From JADJVL01 sp046331545 (GTDB lineage Bacteria > Acidobacteriota > Holophagae > Holophagales > Holophagaceae): DNA of 64,000 nucleotides. Shown here in pieces: positions 58,997-64,000 of this stretch. The notes below the pieces were generated by a model, which was not told where the DNA came from, did no database searches, and saw nothing but the letters and a program-made list of their open reading frames with translations. How positions within the stretch are numbered: position 1 is the first letter of the stretch; each line of letters opens with the position of its first letter. Location: contig JAXLQR010000002.1 in the NCBI GenBank assembly GCA_046331545.1, positions 3,286,001-3,350,000 of the forward strand, in the 5' to 3' direction. The translations under genes and the position numbers were made by a program.

Positions 58997-59866
58997 TCAC
59001 GGTCCAGGCTCGGCCCCTCCCGCGAGCCAGGCCGCCACGCGGCTGAATTCCGGCGTCCAGTACCGCCAGTCGTGGCCGCCCTCCCGGAGGGAAAGAAGGA
59101 CCGTCCGGCCGGATTTCCGCGCGCGTCCGGCGAAGGCGGCGGTGGGGTCGGCGAGCCCGTACTTGTCCTCGCGGCCGCAGCCGAGGTAGAGTTCCGTCTC
59201 CCCTCCGAGATGCATCCAGGGATTCCACGGCGCGAAGGCCGCGGGGTCGTCGCCGAAGGCGCGACGGAGGCTCCGCCGGAGCAGGAATCCCACCCGGTCG
59301 AAGGGCGGCTCCACCAGCGCGGGGCTGAACGCGGCGCAGCGCCCGAACAGGGCCGTGCGGCCCGCGAGGTTCAGGCTCCCGAAGCCCCCCATGCTGAGCC
59401 CGGCCACGCCGCGGCGCGCCCTCGAGCTGCCGAAGCCGGGATGCTCGCGCTCCAGGGCCGGGATCAGCTCCTCCACGAGGAAGCGCTCGTAGGGGAAGCT
59501 TCCGTCGCGGCGGTCGGCGTACCACGCGCGGAAGTGGGCGACGGCCACCCACAGGGAAGGCCGGAGCGAGCCTTCCGCCTCCCGGCGCGCGAGGTCCGCG
59601 AAGATGCCCTTGTCCAGCAGGTCCTCCGGGCCGTCGTAGGCCCCGGGGAGGCAGAGCACGAGGTTGAGGGGCCCGTCGCCGTGCTCGGCGCGCCACGCGG
59701 ACAGGACGGCCGGATCGGGGACGTGGAGGGCGAGGGGCACGCTCCGGCGCAGGAGGCGGGATTCGAAGCGCCCGGCCACGCCGCCTTTGCGGTCCGCCGC
59801 GAGGCAGGCGAAGCTGAGGAGGACCGCCACCGCCAGGCGCGCCAGACCCACACCCGCCCGACCCAT
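58997..59866 (-). CDS. Exported esterase D-like alpha/beta hydrolase
   Basis: 289 residues from the ATG at 59866, which gives a normal signal peptide (GLARLAVAVLLSFACLAA); further in-frame ATGs at 59881 and 59896 and a GTG at 59914 lie in a 15-bp repeat. Esterase D/antigen-85-type hydrolase: nucleophile Ser in GLSMGGFGSL, Asp region in GCGREDKYGL, His in EGGHDWRYW. PLNLVLCLPGAYDGPEDLL is the oxyanion strand. Periplasmic or surface esterase; substrate unknown. Divergent from, and abutting, the Kdo-kinase-like gene. Confidence 0.87.
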   Translation of the reverse strand: MGRAGVGLARLAVAVLLSFACLAADRKGGVAGRFESRLLRRSVPLALHVPDPAVLSAWRAEHGDGPLNLVLCLPGAYDGPEDLLDKGIFADLARREAEGSLRPSLWVAVAHFRAWYADRRDGSFPYERFLVEELIPALEREHPGFGSSRARRGVAGLSMGGFGSLNLAGRTALFGRCAAFSPALVEPPFDRVGFLLRRSLRRAFGDDPAAFAPWNPWMHLGGETELYLGCGREDKYGLADPTAAFAGRARKSGRTVLLSLREGGHDWRYWTPEFSRVAAWLAGGAEPGP

Positions 59867-59903
59867 GCCCGTCCGATCCATGCCCGCCCGCCCCATGCCC
59901 GCC
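59859..59903. repeat. 15-bp tandem repeat carrying start codons on both strands
   Basis: Three near-identical units of the form CCATGCCCGYCCGMYC (ATG at 59865, 59880 and 59895). Because CATG is its own complement, each unit also gives an ATG on the other strand (59866, 59881, 59896). Both divergent genes are open in frame through all three units. Confidence 0.85.
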
Positions 59904-60596
59904 CTCCCGTCCACCTGGCCCTACCAGCCTCGCACGGAGCTTCCCCCCCTGCTGTCCCGGCAGGACGCGGCGCTTCCGGGGCTGGGCGGCGGGTGGACGC
60001 TCCTGGCCTCCCCGGACTTCGCCCTGTCCTCCGGCCCCGCCGCGCCGCTGGCGGACGCCTTCGGCCGGGGCGGGATCCTCCGGTCGGGGGACCTCGTCCT
60101 CCGCCCGTACCGGCGGGGCGGGCTGCTGCGCCGGCTCAACCCCGACCGCTACGCGAGCCCCGCGCGCTTCGAGCGGGAACTGCGGGTGCACCGGGCCCTC
60201 TGGGAGCGCGGCTTTCCCACGGTGGAGCCGGTGGGCTGCGCCCACCGCGCGCGCGGCGCGGGGTACGAGGGCGTCCTCCTCACGCGCCACGTGGAGGGCC
60301 GGCCCTGGCCGCGGACCTGGGACGCGCGGCCGGAGACCCTCGAGGCCCTCGCGCGGGCCCTGCGGGCCCTCTCCGCCTGGGGCCTGCTGGCGCCGGACCT
60401 GAACGCCACCAACGTCCACCTCGGGGCCGACGGGATCCTGCGCTGCCTCGACTGGGACCGCGCGGTCTTCCGGGACCCTGGCGACGGGCTGCGGGCGCGC
60501 TACCTCGCGCGGATGCGCGCGAGCCTGCGCAGGCTGGGCGCCCCGGAGGGCCTCGCGCCCGCCCTGGCGCGGGCGCTCGAGGGCCCGGGCGGCTAA
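59895..60596 (+). CDS. Kdo/lipopolysaccharide kinase family protein (KdkA-like)
   Basis: 233 residues from the last ATG of the repeat; ATGs at 59865 and 59880 are in frame and equally lacking a ribosome site. Kinase-like fold: LVLRPYRRGGLLRRLNPDRY (basic nucleotide loop), FERELRVHRALWERGFPTVEP, then the catalytic loop APDLNATNVHLGADG and the metal site LRCLDWDRAVF. The D-L-N-x-x-N and L-x-D-W/F-D-R motifs are those of 3-deoxy-D-manno-octulosonic acid kinase. It probably phosphorylates Kdo in the LPS inner core, in line with lpxC in this genome. Confidence 0.82.
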   Translation: MPALPSTWPYQPRTELPPLLSRQDAALPGLGGGWTLLASPDFALSSGPAAPLADAFGRGGILRSGDLVLRPYRRGGLLRRLNPDRYASPARFERELRVHRALWERGFPTVEPVGCAHRARGAGYEGVLLTRHVEGRPWPRTWDARPETLEALARALRALSAWGLLAPDLNATNVHLGADGILRCLDWDRAVFRDPGDGLRARYLARMRASLRRLGAPEGLAPALARALEGPGG

Positions 60597-60614
60597 GATG
60601 CCACAGCCCCCGCC

Positions 60615-63656
<3,042 letters not shown>

Positions 63657-63663
63657 GGCCGCC

Positions 63664-64000
63664 TCAGCGGAAGAGCCCGTCCAGGGGCTGGACCGCCACG
63701 TTCCTGGGATCCACGTCGAGGCGGAAGCGGGCGATGGCGGCGTCCTCCTCCGCCAGCTTCGGCTTGGGGGCGTCGTACTTCGGCACCGGGCTGGCCTCGG
63801 CGAAGAGGTCCTTCCGGAAGGCCTCGGCGTCCTTCGTGATGACGGCGATGTCGAGGTTCGTCGTGCGGAGGTACTTGCGGAGCACGCGGTTGACGTCTTC
63901 GGCCTTGAGGGCGCGCAGCTTCGCCTTCATCGTCCCGGCGTAGTCGGCGGGGAGGCCCATCTGGGCCATGTCCATGTCGTGGCCGAGCTTCTTGCCGCCG
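63664..64000 (-). CDS. M16 (insulinase-like) peptidase, C-terminal part (5' end outside window)
   Basis: The frame is open to the window edge; 111 residues and the stop at 63664-63666 are seen. GLPADYAGTMKAKLRALKAEDVNRVLRKYL, then TTNLDIAVITKDAEAFRKDL, is the standard end of an M16 domain (helix with A-x-D-V-x-x-V/A, then a V/A-V-I-T-x-D strand). The HxxEH zinc motif would lie outside the window or in a partner half. Convergent with the histidine kinase gene. Confidence 0.82.
   Translation of the reverse strand, partial: GGKKLGHDMDMAQMGLPADYAGTMKAKLRALKAEDVNRVLRKYLRTTNLDIAVITKDAEAFRKDLFAEASPVPKYDAPKPKLAEEDAAIARFRLDVDPRNVAVQPLDGLFR

Overview
The window is about 70% GC and densely packed. It comes from a Gram-negative bacterium: it carries lpxC (lipid A), a Kdo-kinase-like gene, rlpA and lipoprotein signals. 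The short HisG plus HisZ pair, a cobalamin-dependent ribonucleotide reductase, a MASE1 sensor kinase, and many small secreted proteins of no recognised family suggest Acidobacteriota, probably class Holophagae (Geothrix/Holophaga-like). That placement is inference from gene content and style; no 16S gene is present.

Layout. 1-8.4 kb (+): DinB-like proteins, rsmE, a GNAT acetyltransferase, mtgA, a Tat-exported Ntn-hydrolase, malate dehydrogenase, a dienelactone hydrolase, an FlK-like thioesterase and a radical SAM protein. 4.90-5.34 kb is a gene-free stretch full of inverted repeats. 8.4-14.0 kb (-): methyltransferase, zincin, lipoprotein, membrane protein, a large R/E- and W/Y-rich exported protein and an exported amidohydrolase. 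14.0-15.5 kb: a sharply AT-rich islet holding one AlbA_2 (Schlafen-type) gene. 15.5-19.4 kb: nrdJ (-) and the SRP RNA (+). 19.3-21.4 kb: three small or uncharacterised genes around a heptamer repeat. 21.4-31.97 kb (-): a complete, translationally coupled histidine operon (hisD, hisC-HAD fusion, hisB, hisH, hisA, hisF, hisIE, hisZ, hisG) downstream of lpxC, ispD and rlpA. 32.3-38.2 kb (-): a DUF4388/SPOR-like membrane protein coupled to tyrS, three tandem paralogous membrane proteins, and a PIN-PhoH ATPase. 38.4-42.6 kb (+): two tandem prolyl oligopeptidases. 42.7-47.1 kb: MacB-like permease, tRNA-Thr(CGT), arfB, rpe, and small secreted proteins. 47.2-54.7 kb: GIY-YIG protein, MocR-type regulator, secreted Sm-like protein plus globin, Ser/Thr kinase with TPR-like tail, and an amidohydrolase. 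54.68-54.95 kb: four 68-bp hairpin repeats. 55-64 kb: methylmalonyl-CoA mutase catalytic subunit, ftsW-like gene, DUF2344 protein, esterase, Kdo-kinase-like gene, MASE1 histidine kinase, and the 3' end of an M16 peptidase gene.

Working together. The his cluster encodes every step of histidine synthesis except a stand-alone histidinol-phosphate phosphatase. A HAD phosphatase domain fused to HisC is the obvious candidate for that step. lpxC, rlpA, mtgA, ftsW and the Kdo-kinase-like gene serve the envelope. nrdJ and the mutase both imply cobalamin use. The most unusual signals are the HisC-HAD fusion, the AT-rich AlbA_2 islet, the 68-bp repeats, a 15-bp CATG repeat that supplies start codons on both strands to two divergent genes, and two secreted Sm-fold-like proteins.
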